Shown here piece after piece: positions 6,267 to 14,139 of a stretch of 22,133 nt of DNA. Positions within the stretch are counted from its first letter, which is position 1. Every line of letters starts with the position of its first letter. The notes under the pieces were generated by a model, which worked only from the letters and a program-made list of their open reading frames with translations, made no database searches and was not told where the DNA came from. A program made the position numbers and the translations under genes. This DNA comes from Rhodobiaceae bacterium UBA6963 (GTDB taxonomy: Bacteria; Pseudomonadota; Alphaproteobacteria; RS24): contig DJZB01000068.1 of assembly GCA_002450335.1 (NCBI GenBank), forward strand, positions 1-22,133, in the 5' to 3' direction.

Positions 6267-7610
6267 GGCATTAGGTACATTTAATTTGCCATGACCAAAA
6301 ACTTCATCCACGCCTGTTGCGCCCAAATCGTCTGCCGTTTGCAGGATTACTTGTTTGAGTGCTGGCCCATCCAAGTTAGGGAATTTATGTCGCAAAAGGG
6401 TGGCGGCACCGGTCACACGCGGTGTGGAAAAGGATGTGCCTTTGGCATCCCCGGGTTGCCAGACGTTATCATGTGCAACAATGAAATCATTTTTTAATTT
6501 ACCCGCAACAAATGAATAGCTGGCCATAACATTTTGTCCATCCTCCAGTGCCCCGACGTAAATTACGCGATCCCCTGCATCTGTTTCTGTTTTACGAAGT
6601 TCCACCAATGCCCTGGCGGATATTCTGCATTGGTCAATGCCGGTAGAGCATTTCGAGCCACTGTTGCCGGCCGATAAGACAAAAAGCATTTTTTCATCAT
6701 AGGAATTACTGTCGGCGGCAGGGCGCATCATTTTAAGAAACCCCGGCTGAGTGAGTTGGGTTGTTACATAACCGTCGAAAACATTTTGATCAATTTGCAC
6801 CCCTACAGACAGTCTTCTGTAAGGATCATAGGCAAAACTGCTGTTTACGATAAAATGAGAACTTGTTTCCAGAGCATCATAGGCGCCCTTTGCTCTATTA
6901 TCGAGTTCCCTGATGATTTGATTACCTGATCCTGAGAATATAAGAGAAATATTTTGTATTCCTATGTCAGCTTCAGGCGCCATTTGAGCAACAATGGCTC
7001 TTGTTGAGTCACCATGGGTAACTACACCGGGTGCGCCTCCGGGAAGTGTCGAGCCAAAAAAATCATCAACAAGGGCAACTTTAACATTTTTACCGGACCA
7101 GCCGCTATCCCATAGTGCGGCAACGCCTGTATCTGTTGTAGCAACGGGGAGGGACGTGGTCGGTATTTGTGTTGATGTAGGGCAATAGGTAGCAACAGGT
7201 GCTCCCGGTTTTGTGAAATCTATGCTGATAGTACAACTATCGGCAGGACTGGGTCTGGAACCTAGATCCTGAAATTTTTCTAATATACCGCCTGCTTGTC
7301 TTAAGTCCCTTAGCCGATTGTCTGCGTTGCTTCTGGTTGAAGGCGTGCCAAGTGAATAATCATATGAGTTGGCACTTGGCTGAGGCGTTGGTTGAGGTTG
7401 CGGCATCGGCTGAGGTGTTGGTTGAGGTTGAGGTGTTGGCTGGGGCTGACTCTTTGGTTGAGGTCTGTCGGCAGGAGATTTTGGCAACGCCTTGCCGCCG
7501 CCTCCGCCACCCCCGCCACCACATGCGGTTAAGCTCAAGGCTGAGGCAATAATCAAAATAAACCCAGTCTTTTTTAATACTCCAAGGCGTAATCTTGGTA
7601 CATTATACAT
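6234..7610 (-). CDS. S8 (subtilisin-like) serine protease, predicted lipoprotein
   Basis: A 458-residue protein with an S8 peptidase domain. The N-terminus has basic residues, a hydrophobic core and the lipobox LTAC with Cys30, so it should be lipidated and membrane-anchored. Nine glycines (31-39) and a Pro/Gln-rich tether (about 50-78) follow. The catalytic triad is visible: Asp182 in VALVDDFFG, His199 in VTHGDST and Ser393 in GTSFSTPRVTG, with the oxyanion Asn in LSAGNSG. Related alphaproteobacterial proteins often carry a C-terminal autotransporter barrel; this one ends about 65 residues after the catalytic serine, so none is fused. The next gene encodes a barrel-like exported protein. Substrate unknown. 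The Shine-Dalgarno is poor, with GAG directly at the ATG, so the exact start is less sure than the family. Confidence 0.93.
   Translation of the reverse strand: MYNVPRLRLGVLKKTGFILIIASALSLTACGGGGGGGGGKALPKSPADRPQPKSQPQPTPQPQPTPQPMPQPQPTPQPSANSYDYSLGTPSTRSNADNRLRDLRQAGGILEKFQDLGSRPSPADSCTISIDFTKPGAPVATYCPTSTQIPTTSLPVATTDTGVAALWDSGWSGKNVKVALVDDFFGSTLPGGAPGVVTHGDSTRAIVAQMAPEADIGIQNISLIFSGSGNQIIRELDNRAKGAYDALETSSHFIVNSSFAYDPYRRLSVGVQIDQNVFDGYVTTQLTQPGFLKMMRPAADSNSYDEKMLFVLSAGNSGSKCSTGIDQCRISARALVELRKTETDAGDRVIYVGALEDGQNVMASYSFVAGKLKNDFIVAHDNVWQPGDAKGTSFSTPRVTGAATLLRHKFPNLDGPALKQVILQTADDLGATGVDEVFGHGKLNVPNAMSPIGKVTPR
7496..7521 (-). repeat. G-rich tract coding the polyglycine linker
   Basis: On the coding strand this stretch consists of closely spaced runs of two to five G that encode the Gly linker after the lipobox of the protease. 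It could form a weak two-tetrad quadruplex in the messenger and is prone to slippage-type length change. Coding is a sufficient explanation for its presence. Confidence 0.4.
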
Positions 7611-7698
7611 CTCTAAAATTCTTATATTATTATTTTATATCATGTAGACGACAATGGTTTAAAATATAGTAAATTTTAATAATTTATATTAAATTTTA
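7611..7698. other. Very AT-rich spacer between ruvX and the protease gene
   Basis: An 88-nt spacer with long A/T runs. On the minus strand it contains TTGTCG and, 17 nt later, AATAAT, which could be a weak promoter for the protease. No terminator hairpin with a T tract is apparent after ruvX. Confidence 0.35.
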
Positions 7699-8163
7699 TT
7701 AATTATTCAATAAATCCAAAACCCCTTGCAAGATATATGCTGCGGCCATTTTATCGACAACATCAGCGCGCTTTGCGCGGCTCATATCAGCATCAATCAG
7801 TGTCCGCGTGACAGCAGAGGTGGAAAGCCTTTCGTCCCAGAACACAATAGGCTGGTCTTTTTGCTGAAGCAGGTTTCTTGCAAATGCTCGGCTTGCTTGA
7901 ACCCGTGGTCCCTCACTGCCATCCATGTTCAGCGGAAGGCCAATCACCAGTGCGCCGATATTATGCGTTTCTTCAAAGGCTCGCAGAGATTGTGTGTCCT
8001 TTGAAAACTTAGTGCGCTTGATGGCCTCAAGTGGGGTGGCAATTTTAAACATTGTATCGCTGATAGCGAGGCCAATGGTTTTGGTGCCAAGGTCAAGCCC
8101 CATGAGTTTTTGACCGGACTCGATTAATTGCGGCAAGGTTTTGGGGTCATCAAGAATAGGCAT
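7699..8163 (-). CDS. ruvX: Holliday junction resolvase-like protein RuvX/YqgF
   Basis: A 154-residue member of the YqgF/RuvX family, an RNase H-like fold implicated in 16S rRNA pre-end processing and proposed as a Holliday junction resolvase. Motifs are GLDLGTKTIGLAISD (first catalytic Asp), GLPLNMDGSEGPR, FWDERLST (catalytic Glu) and a final DVVDKMAAAYILQ with the third acidic residue. The roughly 20-residue lead before the first strand is normal in alphaproteobacteria. It is divergent from gatC. A TATAAT box lies only 5 nt before the ATG and no Shine-Dalgarno fits between them, so the mRNA may be leaderless. Confidence 0.95.
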   Translation of the reverse strand: MPILDDPKTLPQLIESGQKLMGLDLGTKTIGLAISDTMFKIATPLEAIKRTKFSKDTQSLRAFEETHNIGALVIGLPLNMDGSEGPRVQASRAFARNLLQQKDQPIVFWDERLSTSAVTRTLIDADMSRAKRADVVDKMAAAYILQGVLDLLNN

Positions 8164-8168
8164 GGCAT

Positions 8169-8174
8169 ATTATA
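8169..8174 (-). promoter_or_regulatory. Consensus -10 box directly before ruvX
   Basis: The minus strand reads TATAAT here, a perfect -10 hexamer whose downstream edge is 5 nt from the ruvX ATG. No good -35 is seen at 17 nt (TATCAA). A start 6-8 nt after the box would fall on the ATG itself, giving a leaderless transcript. Confidence 0.5.
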
Positions 8175-8308
8175 ACAGTTTTTCTCTTTTATTGATATTT
8201 CTGGTGATATTTTCTGCGAACAGAGCGATATTCTCGCGTATGGATTGATTAGTAATTAGACGGGTGTTAGTTTCCGGTCACTTTTTGAATATTTGGTTAG
8301 GGGTGTCT

Positions 8309-8596
8309 ATGTCTGTTGATGATAAGACCGTTCACCGGATTGCCCGGTTGGCTAGAATTGCCGTTCCTGAAGAAGAGATTGCTTCGCTTGGAACTGAGCT
8401 TAATGCAATTCTAGGATTTATTGAGCAACTCAGTGAGGTAAATACAGATGATATTTTGCCAATGACAGCCGTTGTGGAAACCGAAATTAAACGGCGCGAA
8501 GATGCTGTGACAGATGGCGGCTATGTTGAGGACGTTACAGCAAATGCTCCTGCCTGTGACGACGATTATTTTGCTGTCCCAAAAGTGGTGGAGTAA
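8309..8596 (+). CDS. gatC: Asp-tRNA(Asn)/Glu-tRNA(Gln) amidotransferase subunit GatC
   Basis: The small subunit of the GatCAB amidotransferase, which wraps around GatA and stabilises its contact with GatB. The 95 residues match the family in length. The start MSVDDKTVHRIARLARIAVPEEE and the centre ELNAILGFIEQLSEVNTDDI-PM are typical. ATG at 8309 is chosen because AGGGG lies 5-6 nt upstream and the family starts here; an in-frame start at 8264 would add residues without homology. It opens the plus-strand gatCAB operon, with 3 nt to gatA. Confidence 0.97.
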   Translation: MSVDDKTVHRIARLARIAVPEEEIASLGTELNAILGFIEQLSEVNTDDILPMTAVVETEIKRREDAVTDGGYVEDVTANAPACDDDYFAVPKVVE

Positions 8597-8599
8597 TTA

Positions 8600-10081
8600 A
8601 TGAGCGCTTCTAAACTCACAGATCTATCACTTGCCGAGGCGCGTGATGGGCTTCGTCAAAAAGACTTTACCTCGGAAGAACTCACGCAGGCGCATATCTC
8701 GGCGATGGAAGCCGGACGTAAACTTAATGCTGTTATTCTGGAAACGCCAGAAAAAGCTCTGGAAATGGCCAAAGCTTCCGACGCTAAACTTTCTAATGAG
8801 GAAGGCGGCGCGCTAGAAGGTCTGCCGATTGGTGTGAAGGATTTATTCTGTACCAAAGGTGTGCGCACGACAGCTTGTTCAAAAATTCTGGGTGATTTTA
8901 CACCGCCCTATGAAAGCACTGTCACGCAAAATTTATGGGATGCCGGGGCTGTTCATCTTGGCAAGCTTAACAATGATGAATTCGCCATGGGGTCATCAAA
9001 TGAGACATCTTGCTTCGGTCCGGTGAATAATCCATGGCGGAATAAGGCTAAGGAAACAAATCTGGTTCCCGGTGGGTCATCAGGCGGGTCATCCGCTTCG
9101 ATTGCCGCGCATATCGGTGTCGCTGCCACAGCGACAGACACGGGTGGTTCTATCAGGCAACCTGCAGCCTTTACCGGAACGGTCGGGTTGAAGCCAACCT
9201 ACGGCAGATGCTCACGCTGGGGCATTGTTGCTTTCGCATCCTCTCTTGATCAAGCAGGTCCAATCACCAGAACGGTAAGAGACTCAGCCATTATGCTTGG
9301 CGCAATGGCAGGGCATGACGTTAAAGATACAACATCTATTAATGCGCCCGTGCCGGATTATGAGTCGGCTCTAGGAGCAAACTTAAACGGCAAGAAAGTC
9401 GGAATTCCAAAAGAATACAGAATTGATGGGATGTCCGATGAAATCGAAGAGCTTTGGCAGCACGGCATTGACTGGTTGAAAGATGCCGGAGCTGAAATTG
9501 TTGACGTAAGCCTGCCACACACAAAATATGCACTTCCGGCTTATTACATTATTGCGCCGGCAGAAGCCTCTTCTAATCTCGCTCGCTATGATGGAGTGAG
9601 ATACGGCACCCGACTTGAGGGCGATAACCTTCTTGAAATGTATGAGAAAACCCGCGGTGCAGGTTTTGGTGCTGAAGTGCGTCGGCGTATTATGATCGGC
9701 ACTTATGTGCTGTCTGCAGGGTATTATGATGCTTATTATCTCAAGGCTCTAAAAGTTCGCCGACTTATCTCTGATGATTTCAAGCAAGCTTTTGAGAAAT
9801 GCGATGTCCTTCTAACCCCGGCAACGCCGTCCTCTGCTTTTGCGATTGGTGAAAATCTTGATGACCCGCTGGCCATGTATATGAATGATGTGTTCACGGT
9901 TACAGTTAATCTTGCGGGTCTGCCGGGTATTTCCGTTCCTGCAGGTCTTGATGCGCAAGGTCTACCGTTGGGTTTACAACTCATCGGTCAGCCTTTCGGT
10001 GAAGAGGCTCTGCTGGGAATGGCTGAAAAAATTGAACAGGCTGCCGGGTTCGATGCCCGTCCAGATGCCTGGTGGGAATAG
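8600..10081 (+). CDS. gatA: Asp-tRNA(Asn)/Glu-tRNA(Gln) amidotransferase subunit GatA
   Basis: The amidase subunit: it releases ammonia from glutamine and channels it to GatB. In 493 residues the amidase signature is complete, with the Ser-cisSer-Lys triad at Lys80 (PIGVKDLF), Ser160 (PGGSSGGSS) and nucleophile Ser184 (DTGGSIRQPA). GLPGISVPAG in the C-terminal third also fits. Spacing of 3 nt after gatC and 21 nt before gatB indicates one operon. Presence of gatCAB suggests that Gln-tRNA and/or Asn-tRNA is made by the indirect pathway, as is common in alphaproteobacteria. Confidence 0.98.
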   Translation: MSASKLTDLSLAEARDGLRQKDFTSEELTQAHISAMEAGRKLNAVILETPEKALEMAKASDAKLSNEEGGALEGLPIGVKDLFCTKGVRTTACSKILGDFTPPYESTVTQNLWDAGAVHLGKLNNDEFAMGSSNETSCFGPVNNPWRNKAKETNLVPGGSSGGSSASIAAHIGVAATATDTGGSIRQPAAFTGTVGLKPTYGRCSRWGIVAFASSLDQAGPITRTVRDSAIMLGAMAGHDVKDTTSINAPVPDYESALGANLNGKKVGIPKEYRIDGMSDEIEELWQHGIDWLKDAGAEIVDVSLPHTKYALPAYYIIAPAEASSNLARYDGVRYGTRLEGDNLLEMYEKTRGAGFGAEVRRRIMIGTYVLSAGYYDAYYLKALKVRRLISDDFKQAFEKCDVLLTPATPSSAFAIGENLDDPLAMYMNDVFTVTVNLAGLPGISVPAGLDAQGLPLGLQLIGQPFGEEALLGMAEKIEQAAGFDARPDAWWE

Positions 10082-10102
10082 AGTGGCGATAAGGTAGATG
10101 TC

Positions 10103-11587
10103 ATGAGTGAAGCAACGAATGATAATTTAATCAGTGGTGCAACCGGAGATTGGGAAGTTGTTCTCGGTTTGGAGGTGCATGCTCAAGTGCTGTCACAGGC
10201 AAAATTATTTTCCGGTGCGGCGACTGAATATGGTGCAGAGCCGAATACGCAAGTCTCTTTAGTTGATGCTGCCATGCCCGGCATGTTGCCGGTGATAAAT
10301 TGGAAATGTGTAGAACAGGCAGTTCGTACAGGTCTGGGGCTGAAAGCTCAGATTAATAATTATTCTGTATTTGACAGAAAGAACTATTTTTATCCTGATT
10401 TGCCTCAGGGTTATCAGATTTCTCAGTTTCTGCAGCCTGTTGTGGGTGAGGGAGAGATTGTCATTGATCTTGAAGACGGTTCAACAAAAACCGTCGGCAT
10501 TGAGAGGCTCCACCTTGAGCAAGATGCAGGTAAATCTGTTCATGACCAACATCCTGATTTGAGTTTTGTCGATTTGAATCGGTCCGGCGTTGCGCTAATG
10601 GAAATTGTTTCACGGCCGGATATGCGTTCCTCAGCTGAGGCACAAGCCTATGTAAAAAAGTTGCGTGCAATTTTGCGATATCTCGGCACATGTGACGGGA
10701 ATATGGAGCAGGGCAGTTTGCGTGCTGATGTGAATGTTTCTGTACGTAAACAAGGTGATCCCCTCGGGACACGTTGTGAAATTAAAAATGTGAATTCTAT
10801 TCGCTTTATCGGTCAGGCGATTGAACATGAGGCGCGCCGACAAATTGCTATCATAGAAGATGGTGGATCGATTGATCAGGAGACACGACTGTTCGATCCT
10901 AAAAACGGTGAAACCCGTTCTATGCGGTCAAAAGAAGAGGCACATGATTATAGGTATTTTCCTGATCCGGATTTATTGCCTTTAACCTTCTCACAGGATT
11001 TTGTCGACGAGATTGCCGCATCACTACCTGAATTGCCCGATGACAAAAAAGCCAGATTTATGTCTGATTATGGTCTGTCTGCTTATGATGCGGGGATACT
11101 TGTCGCTGAGGCAGAAAGCGCGGCTTATTTTGAAGCCGCTGCCACGGGACGGGATGCTAAAACAGTTGCAAATATGGTCATTGGTAGCTTATTTGCCGGC
11201 CTGAATAAGGCTGGTTTAAATATTATTGATAGCCCGGTTAGCCCGGAAAATTTAGGTGCTCTTGTTGACCTTCTTTCTGACGATACTATTTCCAGCCGCA
11301 TTGCTAAGGATGTGTTTGAAATGATGTTTGAAGACGGGCCGGACCAAGGGAAATCCCCTTCTGTCATTGTTGAAGAAAAGGGCTTAAAGCAAGTCACTGA
11401 TACAGGTGAGATTGAAGCCGCGGTTGACGAAGTCCTTGCCGCTAATCCGGATAAAGTTGCACAAGCCAAAGAGAAACCCAAAATGGCCGGCTGGTTTGTA
11501 GGTCAGGTTATGCAGTCAACAGGTGGTAAAGCTAATCCGCAATCGGTTAACAAGCTGGTTCTGCATAAACTGGGTATTGAAGAATAG
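10103..11587 (+). CDS. gatB: Asp-tRNA(Asn)/Glu-tRNA(Gln) amidotransferase subunit GatB
   Basis: The tRNA-binding kinase/transamidase subunit. It phosphorylates the mischarged Glu or Asp on the tRNA and attaches the ammonia supplied by GatA. The 494 residues begin with WEVVLGLEVHAQV and continue with DRKNYFYPDLPQGYQISQF, LHLEQDAGKS, DLNRSGVALMEIVSRPD and CEIKNVNS, all family hallmarks. The C-terminal YqeY-like helical tail ends GKANPQSVNKLVLHKLG. AAGGTAG lies shortly before the ATG. It is the last clear gene of the gatCAB operon. Confidence 0.98.
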   Translation: MSEATNDNLISGATGDWEVVLGLEVHAQVLSQAKLFSGAATEYGAEPNTQVSLVDAAMPGMLPVINWKCVEQAVRTGLGLKAQINNYSVFDRKNYFYPDLPQGYQISQFLQPVVGEGEIVIDLEDGSTKTVGIERLHLEQDAGKSVHDQHPDLSFVDLNRSGVALMEIVSRPDMRSSAEAQAYVKKLRAILRYLGTCDGNMEQGSLRADVNVSVRKQGDPLGTRCEIKNVNSIRFIGQAIEHEARRQIAIIEDGGSIDQETRLFDPKNGETRSMRSKEEAHDYRYFPDPDLLPLTFSQDFVDEIAASLPELPDDKKARFMSDYGLSAYDAGILVAEAESAAYFEAAATGRDAKTVANMVIGSLFAGLNKAGLNIIDSPVSPENLGALVDLLSDDTISSRIAKDVFEMMFEDGPDQGKSPSVIVEEKGLKQVTDTGEIEAAVDEVLAANPDKVAQAKEKPKMAGWFVGQVMQSTGGKANPQSVNKLVLHKLGIEE

Positions 11588-11590
11588 GCT

Positions 11591-11659
11591 ATGCCGCATC
11601 TTATGATACTCATGGGTATCAGCCTGTTCGGTCTATTAGCAAGCTGTGTTATTTCTTGA
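11591..11659 (+). CDS. Possible 22-residue lipoprotein-like micro-ORF
   Basis: Starting 3 nt after the gatB stop, this ORF encodes MPHLMILMGISLFGLLASCVIS. It is a short hydrophobic stretch with a lipobox-like LASC and only three residues after the Cys. It could be translated by reinitiation after gatB. No Shine-Dalgarno of its own is obvious, there is no basic n-region, and such short ORFs arise by chance, so this is a doubtful gene. Confidence 0.22.
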   Translation: MPHLMILMGISLFGLLASCVIS

Positions 11660-11671
11660 TAATCAAACGGC

Positions 11672-12481
11672 TTATTTGCCGGTAAATTTTGCTGAACGCT
11701 TTTCAAGAAATGCTGTAACCCCTTCATAAAAATCTCCGGTCTGTCCGGCTTGAAACTGCAGTTGGCGCTCTCTATCCAATTGGGTTTCAAAATTATTATC
11801 CAAACTGTCCCACATGGCTTGGCGAATAAAGCTTTGACCTGAAGGTCCTTCAGCAAGTTTTCTTGCCACTTTCTCAGTTTCTTCCATGAGGGTTTCATCA
11901 TCAAAAACACGATTAATGAGTCCCCACTCCTGAGCTGTCTCTGCTGGAAGTTTTTCACCCAGAAGTGCAAGTTCCCGCGCTCTAGCGCCGCCAATAAGCC
12001 TTGGAACAATCCAAGTCACGCCGCAATCAGGCACCAGGCCGATATTGCGGAAGGCCAGAAGAAAATAAGATGACCGTGTTGCCATAATGAGGTCGCATGA
12101 GAGGGCAATGCCGACAGCTGCCCCAGCACACGGGCCGTTAACAGCGCTAATAATTGGGCAATGCAAATTTCTTAAGCGGCGCATGATTGGATGATAACTG
12201 AGTTCCAGTTGCTGGCCGACATCTACGGGGAAACCATTTTCATTGGCGCCCCCTTCCATGGTTTCAGTTAGATTGGCACCAGAGCTAAAAGCACGCCCTT
12301 CACCGGTAATTATTAGGCACCTAATATTGTGTCCGCCATGCTCGATATGATCAAGAGCCTCATACATTCCGGTAAGCACCCCTTTAGAAAGCGCATTGAG
12401 CGTATCTGGACTGTTTAAGGTGATGGTTGCCAGTTCATTATCAATTTTAAGAATGACATCCGAGAGAGACATTTCGGTCAT
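11672..12481 (-). CDS. Enoyl-CoA hydratase/isomerase family protein, PaaG-like
   Basis: A crotonase-fold enzyme of 269 residues acting on an acyl-CoA. The oxyanion-hole segments are FSSGANL (66-72) and NGPCAGAAVG (115-124). The two catalytic Glu of classical enoyl-CoA hydratase are absent: Gly and Phe occupy their places. Instead LAFRNIGLVPDCG supplies Asp152, as in PaaG, the ring 1,2-epoxyphenylacetyl-CoA isomerase of phenylacetate degradation. The insert around residues 78-100 and the end EGVTAFLEKRSAKFTGK are also PaaG-like. It is thus more likely an isomerase than a hydratase. No other paa gene is nearby, so phenylacetate use is not shown. The start is supported by AGAGGA 8 nt upstream. 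The gene stands alone, divergent from the aldehyde dehydrogenase gene. Confidence 0.92.
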   Translation of the reverse strand: MTEMSLSDVILKIDNELATITLNSPDTLNALSKGVLTGMYEALDHIEHGGHNIRCLIITGEGRAFSSGANLTETMEGGANENGFPVDVGQQLELSYHPIMRRLRNLHCPIISAVNGPCAGAAVGIALSCDLIMATRSSYFLLAFRNIGLVPDCGVTWIVPRLIGGARARELALLGEKLPAETAQEWGLINRVFDDETLMEETEKVARKLAEGPSGQSFIRQAMWDSLDNNFETQLDRERQLQFQAGQTGDFYEGVTAFLEKRSAKFTGK

Positions 12482-12690
12482 AGTGGCTTCCTCTAAAGTT
12501 ATATAATCGGATTGGATTTTAATATGTAATAAGGCTATTTTGTATCAGTCCAGTGACATTTTGACTATTAGTTTGACCTGTGACTTTAAGATTTCATAAG
12601 ATATTTTCAGTCAGTTAAAAACCAGTAAGCAGTGATTGACTTAATTTTGGAATGAATTTAGGTGTAGTATCCTGTTTTGGAGAAGTGTAA

Positions 12691-14136
12691 ATGGCTAAAG
12701 CCCCGAAAGTGTCTGATACAAGTCGGAAAAAAATTCAGCTCATAATAGATACTCAAAAGAATGCTCAGCTTGCGGAGGGGTCCCCATCTTTTAGGTTGCG
12801 TATTGATCGTATTAATCGCGTGATCGCCCTTTTGGGTGATAATCAGGACGCGATTATTGAGGCATTAAATGCTGATTTTGGCAATCGCAGTAATGCAGGC
12901 AGCATGATGACAGATATCTATGCCACGATAAGTTCTTTAAAATCCAACCGAAACAAGGTTGCCAAGTGGATGAAGCGCAGCTCCAGGGCAGCATCTTTTC
13001 CGTTTAATTTGCTCGGGGGTAGGGCATCTATTAAATATCAACCAATTGGCGTTGTCGGTAATGTCGTACCCTGGAATTTTCCATTTAATCTCGCTTTTAC
13101 TCCTCTGGGAAGCATTTTTGCGGCTGGCAATAGATGTATTATTAAGCCATCTGAGTACACGCCCCATTGCACCCAACTCATGAAGAAGCTTGTAGAGCAA
13201 TATTTTGATGTTACAGAACTGGCTGTTGTAACCGGAGGCCCTAAAACCGGTGAAATTTTTTCAACTATGCCCTTCGATCATTTGTTGTTCACCGGTTCCA
13301 CGTCTATCGCGCCTCATGTTATTCGCGGCTCCGCGGAAAATATTATGCCGCTCACACTGGAACTTGGTGGTAAATCGCCGGTAATCGTCTCGCAATCTGC
13401 CAATATGAAGCAGACCGCAGACCGTATCATGTTTGCCAAAACATTAAATGCAGGTCAGATTTGCCTTGCGCCAGATTACATAATGGTTCCTGAAGACCAA
13501 AAAGAAACCTTCTCAAATCTGGCGATGGATAGCATCCGCACGATGTTCCCGACGTTAAAAGAAAATCAGGATTACACATCAATCATTAATGAACGCAATT
13601 ATGACAGGTTGAAGGGCTATCTGGCTGACGCCAAGAGAAAAGGTGCTGAAATCATCGAAATTAACCCGGCTGAAGAAAATTTTACGCAGCAACAGCATTT
13701 TAAAATCCCGCCAACATTGGTGATCAATCCTTCAGATAATATGAAGTTGATGCAGGAAGAGATTTTTGGACCTATCCTACCAATCAAAACTTATCAAACG
13801 ATCAATGAAGCGATTGATTATGTGAATGCTCATGACCGCCCACTCGGGCTATATTATTTCGGTGCTGATAAGAATGAAGAAAATGAAGTCATCTCTCAAA
13901 CTATTTCAGGCGGCGTGACGATTAATGATTTATTGGTGCATGCAACACAAGAGGGCTTACCTTTCGGTGGTGTTGGTGCAAGTGGTATGGGGGCCTATAA
14001 CGGCCTTGAAGGATTTAAAAACTTCTCGCACGCCAAACCTATATATCGACAAACACCCATTGAAAAAGTGCTTCAAATGTTGCGTCCGCCTTATACGGAA
14101 AAGCTTTATAGTATATTGAAATCAATGGCGAGTTAG
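12691..14136 (+). CDS. Aldehyde dehydrogenase, coniferyl aldehyde dehydrogenase type
   Basis: An NAD(P)-dependent aldehyde dehydrogenase that oxidises an aldehyde to the acid. The 481 residues contain Asn129 in VVPWNFPFN, the NAD-binding FTGST loop (200-204), general base Glu224 in LTLELGGKSP and catalytic Cys258 in NAGQICLAPDY. The FGGVGASGMGAYNG segment and the basic C-terminal tail resemble the class 3 / CalB group, which includes coniferyl aldehyde and long-chain aldehyde dehydrogenases. The real substrate cannot be told from sequence. GGAGAAG lies 5 nt before the ATG. The gene ends 3 nt from the convergent helicase gene. Confidence 0.94.
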   Translation: MAKAPKVSDTSRKKIQLIIDTQKNAQLAEGSPSFRLRIDRINRVIALLGDNQDAIIEALNADFGNRSNAGSMMTDIYATISSLKSNRNKVAKWMKRSSRAASFPFNLLGGRASIKYQPIGVVGNVVPWNFPFNLAFTPLGSIFAAGNRCIIKPSEYTPHCTQLMKKLVEQYFDVTELAVVTGGPKTGEIFSTMPFDHLLFTGSTSIAPHVIRGSAENIMPLTLELGGKSPVIVSQSANMKQTADRIMFAKTLNAGQICLAPDYIMVPEDQKETFSNLAMDSIRTMFPTLKENQDYTSIINERNYDRLKGYLADAKRKGAEIIEINPAEENFTQQQHFKIPPTLVINPSDNMKLMQEEIFGPILPIKTYQTINEAIDYVNAHDRPLGLYYFGADKNEENEVISQTISGGVTINDLLVHATQEGLPFGGVGASGMGAYNGLEGFKNFSHAKPIYRQTPIEKVLQMLRPPYTEKLYSILKSMAS

Positions 14137-14139
14137 AGG

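Noticed and set aside
6234..7610. Protease as a classical autotransporter
   Set aside because: The chain ends about 65 residues after the catalytic Ser, and there is no 250-300-residue barrel domain in it.
11660..11700. Terminator after gatB
   Set aside because: The stem CGGC/GCCG is only 4 bp and no proper T tract follows.
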